Notes: generated by a model from the sequence alone, not told the origin. A DNA stretch of 64,000 nucleotides from Nakamurella deserti (GCF_003260015.1 NZ_QCXS01000002.1:2108001-2172000); one strand, 5' to 3'; numbered from the stretch's first letter, positions 39,479 to 48,647 are shown. Numbers and translations are program-made.

Positions 39479-40126
39479 CTACTTGGTGTTCTCGGTGCCG
39501 TCGGCCGGGGCCTCGGTGCTCTCGGTTGCCGGAGCCACGGAGATCTCCTCGGCGACGGCCTCCTGAGCGGCCGCCTCGGTGGTGACGTCGGCGGCCGGGG
39601 CCTCCGTCGTCGCGTCGGCGGTCACGGTCTCGTCGGTCACGGTCTCGTCCGCGACGGTCCCGTCGGCGGGCGCGGCAACGGCTGCGCCGCCCTTGGCCTG
39701 CTTGGGGCGGTCGGCGTTGTTGGACGTCGCCGCACGACGGGCGACCCGCGAAGCGGCCGAGGTCACGGTCTCCTCGGTGATGATCTCGATGATCGCCATC
39801 GGGGCGTTGTCGCCCTTGCGGGGCAGCACCTTGACGATGCGGGTGTAGCCACCCGCACGGTTGGCCACCGCCGGCGCGATGTCGGCGAACAGGGTGTGCA
39901 CGACGTTCTTGTCCGAGATCACCTTCATGACCTCACGACGCGAGTGCAGGGTGCCCCGCTTGGCCGAGGTGATGAGCTTCTCGGCCAGCGGACGGAGCCG
40001 CTTCGCCTTGGCCTCGGTGGTGGTGATCTTGCCGTGCTCGAAAAGGGACTGCGCCAGGTTGGCCAGGATCAGTCGCTCGTGGGCCGGCGATCCGCCGAGG
40101 CGGGGACCCTTCGTGGGGGTGGGCAT
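39479..40126 (-). CDS. rplQ: 50S ribosomal protein L17 with acidic C-terminal tail
   Basis: L17, 215 aa. The conserved domain is residues 1 to about 125 ([54 protein letters not shown]). About 90 further residues are Ala/Thr/Glu/Asp-rich low complexity, longer than most L17. It is the distal gene of the alpha operon, separated from rpoA by 194 bp with a strong hairpin. Confidence 0.96.
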   Translation of the reverse strand: MPTPTKGPRLGGSPAHERLILANLAQSLFEHGKITTTEAKAKRLRPLAEKLITSAKRGTLHSRREVMKVISDKNVVHTLFADIAPAVANRAGGYTRIVKVLPRKGDNAPMAIIEIITEETVTSAASRVARRAATSNNADRPKQAKGGAAVAAPADGTVADETVTDETVTADATTEAPAADVTTEAAAQEAVAEEISVAPATESTEAPADGTENTK

Positions 40127-40182
40127 CAGGTGCTCCTGCAGTCGTTCCGCGGGAGGTGGTTCCCGCTGTCTGGGCGATCGGA

Positions 40183-40206
40183 GCGGAGCCGGTCTCCCGG
40201 CTCCGC
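40183..40206 (-). terminator. Hairpin between rpoA and rplQ
   Basis: GCGGAGCCGG at 40183-40192 and CCGGCTCCGC at 40197-40206 form a perfect 10-bp stem with a 4-nt loop. It could partly terminate or process the rpoA-rplQ message. Confidence 0.6.
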
Positions 40207-40320
40207 CCGATCAGGGCGTGGTGGTGGTCCCGCCGAGGCGGCACCGGGTCCGTCCCCGAGAGGCCGGACCCTGGTCGTGCGGCAGGTCCCGGCCGTCTCC
40301 GGCGCGGGACGAGCAGATCG

Positions 40321-41361
40321 TCAGATCTGCTCCGTCTCGGCGTAGTCGGTCTCGGTGGTCTCTTCGTCGTCCGACCAGTCGTCGTTGGCGTAGGCCAACG
40401 CGGCGGTCGCCGGGTCGAACCCGACCGGGGAGTCCTTGAGCGAGAGGTTGAGACCGGCGAGCTTGATCTTGACCTCGTCGATCGACTTCTGACCGAAGTT
40501 GCGGATGTCGAGCAGGTCCGCCTCCGTGCGGCCCACGAGCTCACCCACGGTGTGGATGCCCTCGCGCTTGAGGCAGTTGTACGAGCGGACGGTGAGGTCC
40601 ATCTCCTCGATCGGCAACGAGAACGCGGCGATGTGATCCGCCTCGGCCGGCGACGGCCCGATCTCGATGCCCTCGGCGGCCGTGTTGAGCTCGCGGGCGA
40701 GCCCGAACAGCTCCACCAGGGTGGTACCGGCCGACGCGAGCGCGTCACGCGGGGAGATGGAGGACTTGGTCTCCACATCCAGCACGAGACGGTCGAAGTC
40801 GGTGCGCTGCTCGACTCGGGTGGCCTCGACGCGGTAGGTCACCTTGAGCACCGGGGAGTAGATGGAGTCGACCGGGATGCGGCCGATCTCGGCACCGACG
40901 ACCTTGTTCGGGGCGGCGGGGACGTATCCACGACCGCGCTCGACGACGAGCTCGATCTCCAGCCGGCCCTTGCTGGTGAGGGTGGCCAGGTGCAGGTCGG
41001 GGTTGTGCACGACGACCCCGGCCGGCGGAGCGATGTCCTCGGCGGTGACCTCACCCGGGCCCTGCTTGCGCAGGTACATGGTGACGGGCTCGTCCTCCTC
41101 GGAGGAGACGACGAGTTCCTTGAGGTTCAGGATGAGCTCGGTGACGTCCTCCTTCACCCCCGGGACGGTGGTGAACTCGTGCAGCACGCCGTCGATGCGG
41201 ATGCTGGTGACCGAGGCACCCGGGATCGACGACAGCAGGGTGCGTCGAAGCGAGTTGCCGAGGGTGTAGCCGAAGCCGGGCTCGAGCGGCTCGATGACGA
41301 AGCGCGAGCGGCTGCCCGAGATCGTCTCTTCGGTGAGTACGGGGCGCTGGGAGATCAGCAC
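40321..41361 (-). CDS. rpoA: DNA-directed RNA polymerase alpha subunit
   Basis: Alpha subunit, 346 aa. The N-terminal dimerisation domain has [22 protein letters not shown], and the C-terminal domain has the helix-hairpin-helix [25 protein letters not shown] that contacts UP elements and activators. The GTG at 41361 is preceded by AAGGAGG at good spacing. It lies between rpsD and rplQ as in other actinobacteria, but has 135 bp of leader with its own direct repeats and an upstream hairpin, so extra control is likely. Confidence 0.97.
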   Translation of the reverse strand: MLISQRPVLTEETISGSRSRFVIEPLEPGFGYTLGNSLRRTLLSSIPGASVTSIRIDGVLHEFTTVPGVKEDVTELILNLKELVVSSEEDEPVTMYLRKQGPGEVTAEDIAPPAGVVVHNPDLHLATLTSKGRLEIELVVERGRGYVPAAPNKVVGAEIGRIPVDSIYSPVLKVTYRVEATRVEQRTDFDRLVLDVETKSSISPRDALASAGTTLVELFGLARELNTAAEGIEIGPSPAEADHIAAFSLPIEEMDLTVRSYNCLKREGIHTVGELVGRTEADLLDIRNFGQKSIDEVKIKLAGLNLSLKDSPVGFDPATAALAYANDDWSDDEETTETDYAETEQI

Positions 41362-41385
41362 AGGGGTCCTCCTTGATCGGTGGCA

Positions 41386-41432
41386 TCCGCTATATGACGC
41401 CACGTTGTGACGGGCTCGGTCCGCCATATGAC
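41386..41432 (-). promoter_or_regulatory. Direct repeats in rpoA leader
   Basis: TCCGCTATATGAC at 41386-41398 and TCCGCCATATGAC at 41420-41432 are 13-bp copies with one mismatch, 34 bp apart, 25 and 59 bp upstream of the rpoA start. They could be regulator half-sites or -10-like elements; the AT-rich cores stand out locally. Confidence 0.5.
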
Positions 41433-41457
41433 CGGGCCCGGTACCGCGGACACACCA

Positions 41458-41488
41458 CCGCACCCACCCCCGGAGGGGGCGGGTGCGG
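41458..41488 (-). terminator. Hairpin after rpsD
   Basis: CCGCACCC at 41458-41465 pairs with GGGTGCGG at 41481-41488, with further G-C pairing inside. It lies 9 bp beyond the rpsD stop, and probably terminates or attenuates transcription from rpsM-rpsK-rpsD into rpoA. Confidence 0.7.
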
Positions 41489-41496
41489 CAGGTGGC

Positions 41497-42102
41497 TTAC
41501 TTCGAGTAGAACTCGACGATCAGCTGCTCGCTGATCTGGGTGTCGATCTGCTGCCGGATCGGCAGGGAGTGGATCAGCACGCGGAGCGAGTTCGGCACGA
41601 CCTGCAGCCAGGCCGGGGTCGGACGCTCACCGTAGGACTGGCGGGCCAGCTCGATCGGGAACTTCTCCACCGACTGCTTGCGCACGTCGATGATGTCGTA
41701 CTGGCTGACGCGGTAGGACGGGACGTCCACGCGCTGGCCGTTGACGGTGAAGTGGCCGTGGCTGACCAGCTGGCGCGAGTGCCGACGCGTGCGGGCCAGG
41801 CCGGCACGGTAGATCACATTGTCCAGACGCGACTCGAGGATCTGCAGCAGGGTCTCGCCGGTCTTGCCGGGGCGGGACGCGGCTTCCTCGTAGTAGCGAC
41901 GGAACTGCTTCTCCATCACGCCGTAGCTGAAGCGGGCCTTCTGCTTCTCCTGCAGCTGCGACAGGTATTCCTTCTCCTTCGAGCGCGCACGACCGTGCTG
42001 CCCGGGAGGGAACGGACGCTTCTCGAAAGCCGCGTCGCCGCCGACCAGGTCGGTCTTGAGGCGACGGGACTTCTTGGTCATGGGACCGGTGTAACGAGCC
42101 AT
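41497..42102 (-). CDS. rpsD: 30S ribosomal protein S4
   Basis: Primary 16S-binding protein, 201 aa. MARYTGPMTKKSRRLKTDL at the start and the S4 RNA-binding domain SRQLVSHGHFTVNGQRVD are diagnostic. It lacks the N-terminal zinc cysteines, so it is the zinc-free form. Part of infA-rpmJ-rpsM-rpsK-rpsD. Confidence 0.97.
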   Translation of the reverse strand: MARYTGPMTKKSRRLKTDLVGGDAAFEKRPFPPGQHGRARSKEKEYLSQLQEKQKARFSYGVMEKQFRRYYEEAASRPGKTGETLLQILESRLDNVIYRAGLARTRRHSRQLVSHGHFTVNGQRVDVPSYRVSQYDIIDVRKQSVEKFPIELARQSYGERPTPAWLQVVPNSLRVLIHSLPIRQQIDTQISEQLIVEFYSK

Positions 42103-42119
42103 ATCTCAATCTCCCCGTA

Positions 42120-42530
42120 TCAGACCCGGCGCCGCTTGGGCGGCCGCGTCCCGTTGTGTGCCTGCGGGGTGACGTCGGAAATCGCACCGACCTCGAGTCC
42201 AGCGGCCTGCAGCGAACGAATTGCCGTCTCGCGACCCGAACCCGGGCCCTTGACGAACACGTCGACCTTCTTCATGCCGTGCTCGATCGCCTTGCGGGCG
42301 GCGCTCTCGGCCGCCATCTGCGCGGCGAACGGGGTGGACTTACGCGAGCCCTTGAAGCCGACATGGCCGGCGGAGGCCCACGAGATGACCGCACCGGTCG
42401 GATCGCTGATCGAGACGATGGTGTTGTTGAACGTGCTCTTGATGTGAGCGTGGCCGTGGGCCACGTTCTTCTTCTCCTTGCGCCGGATCTTCTTCGGGGC
42501 TCCAGCGCCCTGGCGAGTCTTGGGGGGCAC
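42120..42530 (-). CDS. rpsK: 30S ribosomal protein S11
   Basis: Platform protein of 136 aa. [36 protein letters not shown] and [13 protein letters not shown]-like tail ([13 protein letters not shown]) identify it. The start is GTG at 42530, 5 bp after the rpsM stop. Confidence 0.97.
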   Translation of the reverse strand: MPPKTRQGAGAPKKIRRKEKKNVAHGHAHIKSTFNNTIVSISDPTGAVISWASAGHVGFKGSRKSTPFAAQMAAESAARKAIEHGMKKVDVFVKGPGSGRETAIRSLQAAGLEVGAISDVTPQAHNGTRPPKRRRV

Positions 42531-42535
42531 TGTGC

Positions 42536-42910
42536 TTACCTAGCCTTCTTCTTGCCGGCGATGGTCTTCTTCGGACCCTTACGGGTACGGGCGTTGGTCT
42601 TGGTGCGCTGACCGCGGACCGGCAGGTGGCGGCGGTGACGGATGCCCTGGTAGGACCCGATCTCCATCTTGCGACGGATGTCGGCCTGCACCTCGCGGCG
42701 CAGGTCACCCTCGACCCGGTAGTTGGCCTCGATCTGATCGCGGAGGGCGAGGACGTCCTCGTCGGTCAGATCCTTGCTGCGCAGGTCCGGGCTGATGCCG
42801 GTGGCCGTGAGCAGCTCGAGCGCGCGGGTGCGCCCGATTCCGTAGATGTAGGTGAGTGCGATCGCCATCCGCTTGTCGCGGGGGAGATCGACACCGGCGA
42901 GACGTGCCAT
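42536..42910 (-). CDS. rpsM: 30S ribosomal protein S13
   Basis: Head protein at the subunit interface, 124 aa. [32 protein letters not shown] and the basic tail [18 protein letters not shown] are typical. Directly upstream of rpsK. Confidence 0.97.
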   Translation of the reverse strand: MARLAGVDLPRDKRMAIALTYIYGIGRTRALELLTATGISPDLRSKDLTDEDVLALRDQIEANYRVEGDLRREVQADIRRKMEIGSYQGIRHRRHLPVRGQRTKTNARTRKGPKKTIAGKKKAR

Positions 42911-42956
42911 CTGGCGAACGCTCCTTCGGTACTCGGAGGTGTCGGTCGTGATCCGT

Positions 42957-42972
42957 CCCTGATCGATCAGGG
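42957..42972. other. Perfect 16-bp palindrome between rpmJ and rpsM
   Basis: CCCTGATCGATCAGGG is self-complementary. It lies 47 bp before the rpsM start, in the 166-bp gap that also has a hairpin at 43041-43063. Role unknown; protein binding or RNA structure are both possible. Confidence 0.5.
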
Positions 42973-43040
42973 CCCCGGCCTCCGACCGGGGGTGTCCGTC
43001 CTCGACTGCCGGACGGTTGGAATCACGATGCTTCTGGACG

Positions 43041-43063
43041 GCCCGTCCACTTCTCGGACGGGC
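43041..43063 (-). terminator. Hairpin after rpmJ
   Basis: GCCCGTCC (43041-43048) pairs with GGACGGGC (43056-43063), an 8-bp stem about 14 nt past the rpmJ stop. It may be a partial terminator between infA-rpmJ and rpsM. Confidence 0.5.
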
Positions 43064-43076
43064 GCAGCCCCGGGGC

Positions 43077-43190
43077 TCAGCCCTGGCGCTGCTTGTGACG
43101 AACGTTCTCGCAGATGACCATGACGCGGCTGTGGCGACGGATCACCTTGCACTTGTCACAGATCTTCTTGACGCTCGGCTGGACCTTCAT
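43077..43190 (-). CDS. rpmJ: 50S ribosomal protein L36
   Basis: The smallest ribosomal protein, 37 aa, ending in RHKQRQG. It starts [19 protein letters not shown] and contains the zinc ligands CDKC, then C in [10 protein letters not shown] and the following His. This is the zinc-binding form. ATG at 43190, 42 bp after the infA stop. Confidence 0.97.
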   Translation of the reverse strand: MKVQPSVKKICDKCKVIRRHSRVMVICENVRHKQRQG

Positions 43191-43232
43191 GGGGCACTTC
43201 TTCCTGCAGGCACGTGCCTGCTGTAGCGCTGC

Positions 43233-43454
43233 TTACTTGTAGCGGTACACGATCCGTCCCCGCGACAGGTCATAGGTGGAGAGCTCCACCACGACCCGGT
43301 CCTCGGGGAGGATACGGATGTAGTGCTGCCGCATCTTGCCGCTGATATGGGCCAGAACCCGGTGGCCGTTCTCGAGTTCCACCCGGAACGACGCGTTGGG
43401 CAGTGCCTCCACGACCCGGCCCTCGACCTCGATGGCTCCGTCTTTCTTCGCCAT
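43233..43454 (-). CDS. infA: Translation initiation factor IF-1
   Basis: OB-fold factor that binds the 30S A site, 73 aa. [39 protein letters not shown] and [13 protein letters not shown] match the family throughout. First gene of the infA-rpmJ-rpsM-rpsK-rpsD run, with a long leader upstream. Confidence 0.98.
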   Translation of the reverse strand: MAKKDGAIEVEGRVVEALPNASFRVELENGHRVLAHISGKMRQHYIRILPEDRVVVELSTYDLSRGRIVYRYK

Positions 43455-43788
43455 ATCCTCCGCAATCCGCTGACGTATCCGTTGGTCTTACTGGTACTGC
43501 CCGACCGGAACCGCCCGGTCGGTACCGCCCTGCTGGTGCACAACCATTGCCGGCCGGCACGGCCGCGTCCGGGCGAACCGCACGGGTCCTCCGGACACAG
43601 CACAAACCAACCAGTTCGGGACGACCCGGCTGGCTGGCTCGGCAATCCTGGGGCACGTCGTACGGTGGTGTTCCCGGCTGTTGCACCGCTCCGGACCACC
43701 GCACTGTCGACGCCGATCACCCGCTCCCACCCGGTGGGGACACCGGAACGAGAGGGACATGACGCAGCGCCGGACATGCCGACTACTC

Positions 43789-43818
43789 AGTGTACGTCCG
43801 GGAGGCCTCGACGGCCAA
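43789..43818 (-). promoter_or_regulatory. Candidate infA operon promoter
   Basis: TTGGCC (43818-43813) and TACACT (43794-43789) on the minus strand, 18 bp apart. The -35 is weak. It would give a leader of about 330 nt; the gap 43455-43942 holds no gene. Confidence 0.3.
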
Positions 43819-43942
43819 CTTCACGGCCGGGTCCGGGCGCGACGGCCGTCACGCACCGTGGTGACCACCCGGCGTCGGCGCTGCGACCGCACCGTCGACG
43901 GGAACCGCCGACCGCGACTGCCGCGCCGGCTACACCGACGGC

Positions 43943-44629
43943 TCAGCCGGCCTGCGCGACCGGCCGGTAGAGGGCTTCCGGACGACCGGCGCTGCGGTGA
44001 CGCAGGCTGCGGGCCAGTACCCCGGCGTCGGCCAGGTAGTCCAGGTACCGCCGGACGGTGAGCCGGGAGGCACCGATCGCCGACGCCACCGCCGATGCCG
44101 ACAGCCCCGGTACCTCGTCGGCGGGCGGGGCGCAGCACTCGCGGACGACGACGGTGATCGCGTCGAGAGTGTCGGGACGCATGCCGAGCGGCAGCCCCGA
44201 CCGGGCGGCACGGGAGCGACGCGTGGGCACCGGCCCCGTGTCGTCGATGGGCGCCCGCTCGGCGGCCCAGGACTGCAGGACGTCGCGGACGAGTTCGAAG
44301 CTGAACGGCCGCACCAGCTCGCCCGCGACCCCGGCGGGGAGCGGGCCGGCGGCGGCCACGCGGTCCGCCGCAGCGGTGGTCAGCAGCACGTCACCCCGGA
44401 AGCCCTGTTCCCGCAGTCGTGCGGCGAGCTCGACCCCGTCGGCGTCGGGCAACCTGCGGTCCAGCAGCACCAGGTGGACGTCCCCCTTGGCGAGCCGCCG
44501 CAGCCCGGCCGCGGCGCTGCCGACGGTGGCCGTGGCGCGGAATCCGGGCAACCGGTTCACCAGCGCGGCCTCGGCCCGTGCAGCCGTCCGGTCGTCCGCG
44601 ACGACCAGCACGTTGACCACTGTGGACAC
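43943..44629 (-). CDS. CitB/DcuR-type response regulator, orphan
   Basis: Two-component regulator of 228 aa. The receiver has the acidic pair VVADD, phospho-acceptor Asp57 in VHLVLLDRRLPDADG and Thr84/85, but the usual switch Lys is Arg107 (LVRPFS). The C-terminal helix-turn-helix (LSASAVASAIGASRLTVRRYLDYLADAGVL) is of the CitB type. The GTG at 44629 follows GGAG and begins the first receiver strand; the frame is open further up. No sensor kinase is nearby. It separates infA from map, which are normally adjacent, and would need its own promoter. Confidence 0.87.
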   Translation of the reverse strand: MSTVVNVLVVADDRTAARAEAALVNRLPGFRATATVGSAAAGLRRLAKGDVHLVLLDRRLPDADGVELAARLREQGFRGDVLLTTAAADRVAAAGPLPAGVAGELVRPFSFELVRDVLQSWAAERAPIDDTGPVPTRRSRAARSGLPLGMRPDTLDAITVVVRECCAPPADEVPGLSASAVASAIGASRLTVRRYLDYLADAGVLARSLRHRSAGRPEALYRPVAQAG

Positions 44630-44911
44630 GCCGATCTCCGTTCCGATCGAGAACTCCCAGGTGACCCGACGGGTCGCGTCCGGCGCATCGACGGCCCGGG
44701 CGGTACCGGCGGGCGTGACCCGACCGGCACTCACGAATGGTGACACACACACCCGTTGAGCCCAAGGTGTTCACACACACGATCACTTCTGCTCGACCGT
44801 TCATCACCGTGCGCGACGACGATGGACGATCCCTCGTCCCGATCAGGGGACGACGGAACGCCACGCCGCCGGTCGGACTCGGGCGGCGTCGGAGGGCTCG
44901 GGCGTGACGGA

Positions 44912-45745
44912 TCAGTCCAGGCTGACGGGCACCACGCCGAACGGCGCCAGACCCGCCACTCCCCCGTCTGCGGCGCTCAGCACGCAGATCCCGTCGTCGG
45001 TGATGGCGATGCTGTGCTCGACGTGCGCCGCGCGCGAACCGTCCTTGGTCACGACCGTCCAGTGGTCGTCGAGTTCGCGGGAGGCCGACGTACCCAGGGT
45101 GAGCATCGGTTCGATGGCCAGGGCCGTGCCCGGAGGCAGCTTGAGACCCTTGCCCTGCCGGCCGTGGTTGGGCACGAACGGATCCATGTGCATGGCGGTC
45201 CCGATGCCGTGACCCCCGTAGCCGTCCACCTCGCCGTAGCGCCGGCCGTCGTTGGCGCCGCTCTTGCGCACACTCGACTCGATGGCAGCGGTGATGGCAC
45301 CCAACCTGCCGTTCGGCCGGGCGGCGGCGATACCGGCCCACATGGCGTCGTTGGCGGCGGCGATGAGGTCGACCTCGTCCATCGAGGGCGGCTCACCGAC
45401 GTGGACCGACACCGCCGAGTCGGAGTGCCAGCCGTCCAGGATGCACCCGCAGTCGATGGAGAGCAGGTCGCCCTCCCGCAGGACCCGGTCGGCGGAGGGG
45501 ATGCCGTGCACGATCTCGGCGTTCACCGAGGCGCAGATCGTGCCCGGGAAGCCGTGGTAGCCCTTGAAATTGGACGTGGCCCCGGCGTCGGCGATGACCT
45601 GAGCGCCGATGGCGTCGACGTCGGCGGTGGTCATGCCCGGCGCGACCGCCGCGGTCATCGCAGCGATGGCCCGGGCCAGGATGACCCCCGACGCACGCAT
45701 CGCCTGCAGTTCATCGCGGGTCTTGAGTTCGATGCCCTTCGACAC
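44912..45745 (-). CDS. map: Methionine aminopeptidase, type I
   Basis: Removes the initiator Met; 277 aa. The five metal ligands are visible: Asp in SIDCG, Asp in WHSDSAVS, His in GGHGIGTAMH, Glu in AIEPMLT, and Glu in HVEHSIAI. Start GTG 45745, 3 bp after the adk stop. Distal gene of secY-adk-map. Confidence 0.96.
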   Translation of the reverse strand: MSKGIELKTRDELQAMRASGVILARAIAAMTAAVAPGMTTADVDAIGAQVIADAGATSNFKGYHGFPGTICASVNAEIVHGIPSADRVLREGDLLSIDCGCILDGWHSDSAVSVHVGEPPSMDEVDLIAAANDAMWAGIAAARPNGRLGAITAAIESSVRKSGANDGRRYGEVDGYGGHGIGTAMHMDPFVPNHGRQGKGLKLPPGTALAIEPMLTLGTSASRELDDHWTVVTKDGSRAAHVEHSIAITDDGICVLSAADGGVAGLAPFGVVPVSLD

Positions 45746-45748
45746 GGT

Positions 45749-46312
45749 TCAGCCGTGTTCCAGGTCGCTGCGGCCGAGCGCACGCAGGATGCGGTGCTGA
45801 ACCTCGCTGATCTCGCCGACACCGTCGACCTCCAGCACCAGGTCGCCGTAGAACTCGACCAGCGGCACCGTCTCCGCGTGGTAGATCGCCAGCCGCCGCT
45901 GGATCGCGTCCGCGGTGTCGTCGGCACGACCCCGGGCCATCATGCGTTCCATCAGGATCTCGTCCGGGGCGTCGATCACCAGCACGCTGGTCAGTGCCGA
46001 CCCGCGTTCGGCCAGCAACTCACCCAGCCACTTGGCCTGGGACAGGTTGCGGGGGAAGCCGTCGAGGATCCAGCCGTTGACCATGTCCTCGTCCTCGAGA
46101 CGGGCCGCCACCATGGCGCTGGTGACCTCGTCCGGGACGAGTTCACCCTTGTCCATGTAGGTCTGCACCGTCTTGCCCAGCGCGGTGCCGTGGCCGATGT
46201 TGAGTCGGAACAGATCGCCGGTGGAGACGTGCGGCACTCCGAGGTTCTCGGCCAGCAACGTGGCCTGCGTGCCCTTGCCCGCTCCCTGCGGACCGACGAT
46301 CAGCACTCGCAT
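45749..46312 (-). CDS. adk: Adenylate kinase
   Basis: Converts AMP and ATP to two ADP; 187 aa, short-lid form. P-loop GPQGAGKGTQA, AMP site HVSTGDLFR and DGFPRNLSQA, and the lid Arg region MARGRADDTADAIQRRL. The ATG at 46312 shares a base with the secY stop. Confidence 0.97.
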   Translation of the reverse strand: MRVLIVGPQGAGKGTQATLLAENLGVPHVSTGDLFRLNIGHGTALGKTVQTYMDKGELVPDEVTSAMVAARLEDEDMVNGWILDGFPRNLSQAKWLGELLAERGSALTSVLVIDAPDEILMERMMARGRADDTADAIQRRLAIYHAETVPLVEFYGDLVLEVDGVGEISEVQHRILRALGRSDLEHG

Positions 46313-47649
46313 CAGCGCAGGAACCCTTCGTAGTTGCGTTGCATCAGCTGGGTCTCGATCTGCTTCACCGTGTCGAGACCGACGCCGACCATGATGAGCA
46401 CCGCGGTGCCACCGAAGGGGAAGTTCTGGTTGTTGCCGTCACCGGTGACGTCGAGGAAGAGGTTGGGCAGGATCGCCACGATACCGAGGTACAGCGACCC
46501 GGGCAGGGTGATGCGGCTCAGCACGAACTGCAGGTACTCCGCGGTCGGCCGGCCGGGCCGGATTCCGGGGATGAACCCGCCGTACTTCTTCAGGTCGTCC
46601 GCACGTTCGGTCGGGTTGAAGTTGATGCCGACGTAGAAGTAGGTGAAGAAGATGATGAGTGCGAAGTACAGCGCGATGTGCGACCAGGTCCCCTGCGCGA
46701 TGATGTTCTGCTGCACCCACAGCTGCCAGCCGCCGGTGAAGTTGCCCTCGGCGTCGACGGTGGGGTTGCCCACGAGCTGGATCAGCAGCGTGGGGATGTA
46801 GAGCAGCGACGTCGCGAAGATGACGGGGATGACGCCGGCCTGGTTCACCTTCAGCGGCAGGTAGGTGGTGGTCCCGCCGTACTGCTTGCGGCCGATCATC
46901 CGCTTCGCGTACTGCACGGGCAGCCGCCGCTGACCCTGCTCGACGAACACGACGGCGGCGATGACCAGCAGCGCGATCAGGATGAAGATCGCCAGGATGA
47001 CGCCGTTGGAGTTGGTGAGGATCGTGCTGCCCTCGCTCGGGATCCGCGCCGCGATCGAGGAGAAGATCAGCAGCGACATGCCGTTGCCGATCCCCCGGTC
47101 GGTGATCATCTCGCCCATCCACATGATGACGGCGGTGCCGGCGGTCATGGTGAGGACCAGCACCAGCAGCGCCAGCGGCGACTGGTCGGGGATGATCTGG
47201 TCGCCGACGCTGCAGCCGGCGAACATGGTGCCGTTGAGGGCGAGCGCGAGGAACGCCGCCGACTGCAACAGGCCCAGCCCGATGGTCAGGTAGCGGGTGT
47301 ACTGCGTCATCTTCGCCTGGCCGGCCTGGCCCTGCCGCTTGAGCTGCTCGAAGCGCGGGATCACCACGGTCAGCAGTTGCACGATGATGCTCGCGGTGAT
47401 GTAGGGCATGATGCCCAGCGCGAACACGCTGAGGCGCAACAGTGCGCCACCGGAGAACAGGTTCAGCAGGGTGTAGACGTCCGACGTCCCGCCCGACGTC
47501 TCCTGGATGCACTGGTCGACGACGGCGTACGACACCCCCGGGGACGGGATGGCCGCACCCAGCCGGTAGATGGCGATCATGGCCAGCGAGAAGAGGATCT
47601 TCTTACGCAGGTCGGGCGTCTTGAGCGCCGACACGAACGCGGTGAGCAA
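46312..47649 (-). CDS. secY: Protein translocase subunit SecY
   Basis: Ten-helix channel of the Sec translocon, 445 aa from the chosen start. Signature segments include FSGGALLRLSVFALGIMPYI, MWMGEMITDRGIGNGMSLLI and the C-terminal MQRNYEGFLR. I choose TTG at 47649: AGGAGG stands 4 nt upstream, and the product then begins LLTAFVSALKTPDLRKKILF in register with mycobacterial SecY. A GTG at 47670 would place this ribosome site inside the gene. The 550-bp upstream gap to rplO carries a 19-bp tandem repeat and probably a separate promoter. Confidence 0.96.
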   Translation of the reverse strand: MLTAFVSALKTPDLRKKILFSLAMIAIYRLGAAIPSPGVSYAVVDQCIQETSGGTSDVYTLLNLFSGGALLRLSVFALGIMPYITASIIVQLLTVVIPRFEQLKRQGQAGQAKMTQYTRYLTIGLGLLQSAAFLALALNGTMFAGCSVGDQIIPDQSPLALLVLVLTMTAGTAVIMWMGEMITDRGIGNGMSLLIFSSIAARIPSEGSTILTNSNGVILAIFILIALLVIAAVVFVEQGQRRLPVQYAKRMIGRKQYGGTTTYLPLKVNQAGVIPVIFATSLLYIPTLLIQLVGNPTVDAEGNFTGGWQLWVQQNIIAQGTWSHIALYFALIIFFTYFYVGINFNPTERADDLKKYGGFIPGIRPGRPTAEYLQFVLSRITLPGSLYLGIVAILPNLFLDVTGDGNNQNFPFGGTAVLIMVGVGLDTVKQIETQLMQRNYEGFLR

Positions 47650-47800
47650 TGATCCTCCTGGCTTTGCCACCGCCGAGCACTCCGTGCGGTGGTGACGTTT
47701 CGCGCAGCGGGCCGCGCGTCGAGATGTGGTGACGGACTACGGGTACGTACCGGGTACTGCCTGCTTCGTGCACTGCTTCGTCGCTGTGCCGCTCACTGCG

Positions 47801-47876
47801 TAGTGCTGATGTCGCTGCGTAGTGCTGGTGTCGCTGCGTAGTGCTGGTGTCGCTGCGTACTGCTGCTCGTACTGCG
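47801..47876. repeat. Four 19-bp tandem repeats upstream of secY
   Basis: TAGTGCTGATGTCGCTGCG at 47801, TAGTGCTGGTGTCGCTGCG at 47820 and 47839, and a diverged copy TACTGCTGCTCGTACTGCG at 47858. The second and third are identical. It lies 150-230 bp upstream of secY, in what should be its control region. Confidence 0.9.
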
Positions 47877-48160
47877 TCCTGCTGTTCTCACCGCCTACTG
47901 CCGGTCGATCCGACCGCCGTACTGGTTGCCGCACTGACCGCCACGACGCCGGACGGGCACCGACGGCGCCGACGGACACCCGACCGCAGAACGCGCAGGG
48001 ATGCCCGACCCCAAACTCTAACCCACCCGGGACGGTGAACGGCCCGGTTGACCCACGGACCGCGGACTCCCCCGCGCGCGCGGCCGTCCGCGGCCACCGG
48101 CCGCCCGGACCGCCTGCCGCCGAACGGTTCCCGGCGGTGGCGAGCCGCCCCGGAACGCCA

Positions 48161-48190
48161 CATGCCCCCCGGCGTGAGCCGGGGGGCATG
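48161..48190 (-). terminator. Strong hairpin terminator after rplO
   Basis: CATGCCCCCCGGC (48161-48173) and GCCGGGGGGCATG (48178-48190) form a perfect 13-bp stem with a 4-nt loop, 13 bp beyond the rplO stop. It marks the end of the spc operon before secY. Confidence 0.85.
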
Positions 48191-48203
48191 GGAGCGGTAC
48201 GGA

Positions 48204-48647
48204 CTACAGCGCGGTGGCGCTGCCGCCGGCCGAGGCCAGCTTGTCCTTCGCCGAGCCGGAGAACGCGTGTGCGCTCACCTGCAGCGACACCCCGGCGATG
48301 TCGCCGTCGCCGAGCACCTTGACCAGCTGGCCGCTGCGGACAGCGCCCTTGCCGACCAGGTCCTCGACGGACACGGAGCCACCCTGGGGGAACAGCGTCG
48401 CCAGCTGGCCGACGTTGACCACCTGGTAGGTGGTCCCGAAGCGGTTCTTGAAGCCCTTGAGCTTCGGGAGCCGCATGTGGATCGGGACCTGGCCACCCTC
48501 GAAACCGGCGGGGGTGTTCTTGCGGGCGCCGGTGCCCTTGGTGCCACGACCGGCGGTCTTGCCCTTGGAGCCCTCACCGCGGCCGAGACGGGTCTTGGCC
48601 GTCTTGGCGCCGGGGGCGGGCCGCAGGTGATGCAGCTTGATCGTCAT
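48204..48647 (-). CDS. rplO: 50S ribosomal protein L15
   Basis: L15, 147 aa. [41 protein letters not shown]-type Gly/Lys N-terminus and [18 protein letters not shown] identify it. ATG 48647 overlaps the rpmD stop (ATGA). Last gene before the terminator. Confidence 0.97.
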   Translation of the reverse strand: MTIKLHHLRPAPGAKTAKTRLGRGEGSKGKTAGRGTKGTGARKNTPAGFEGGQVPIHMRLPKLKGFKNRFGTTYQVVNVGQLATLFPQGGSVSVEDLVGKGAVRSGQLVKVLGDGDIAGVSLQVSAHAFSGSAKDKLASAGGSATAL

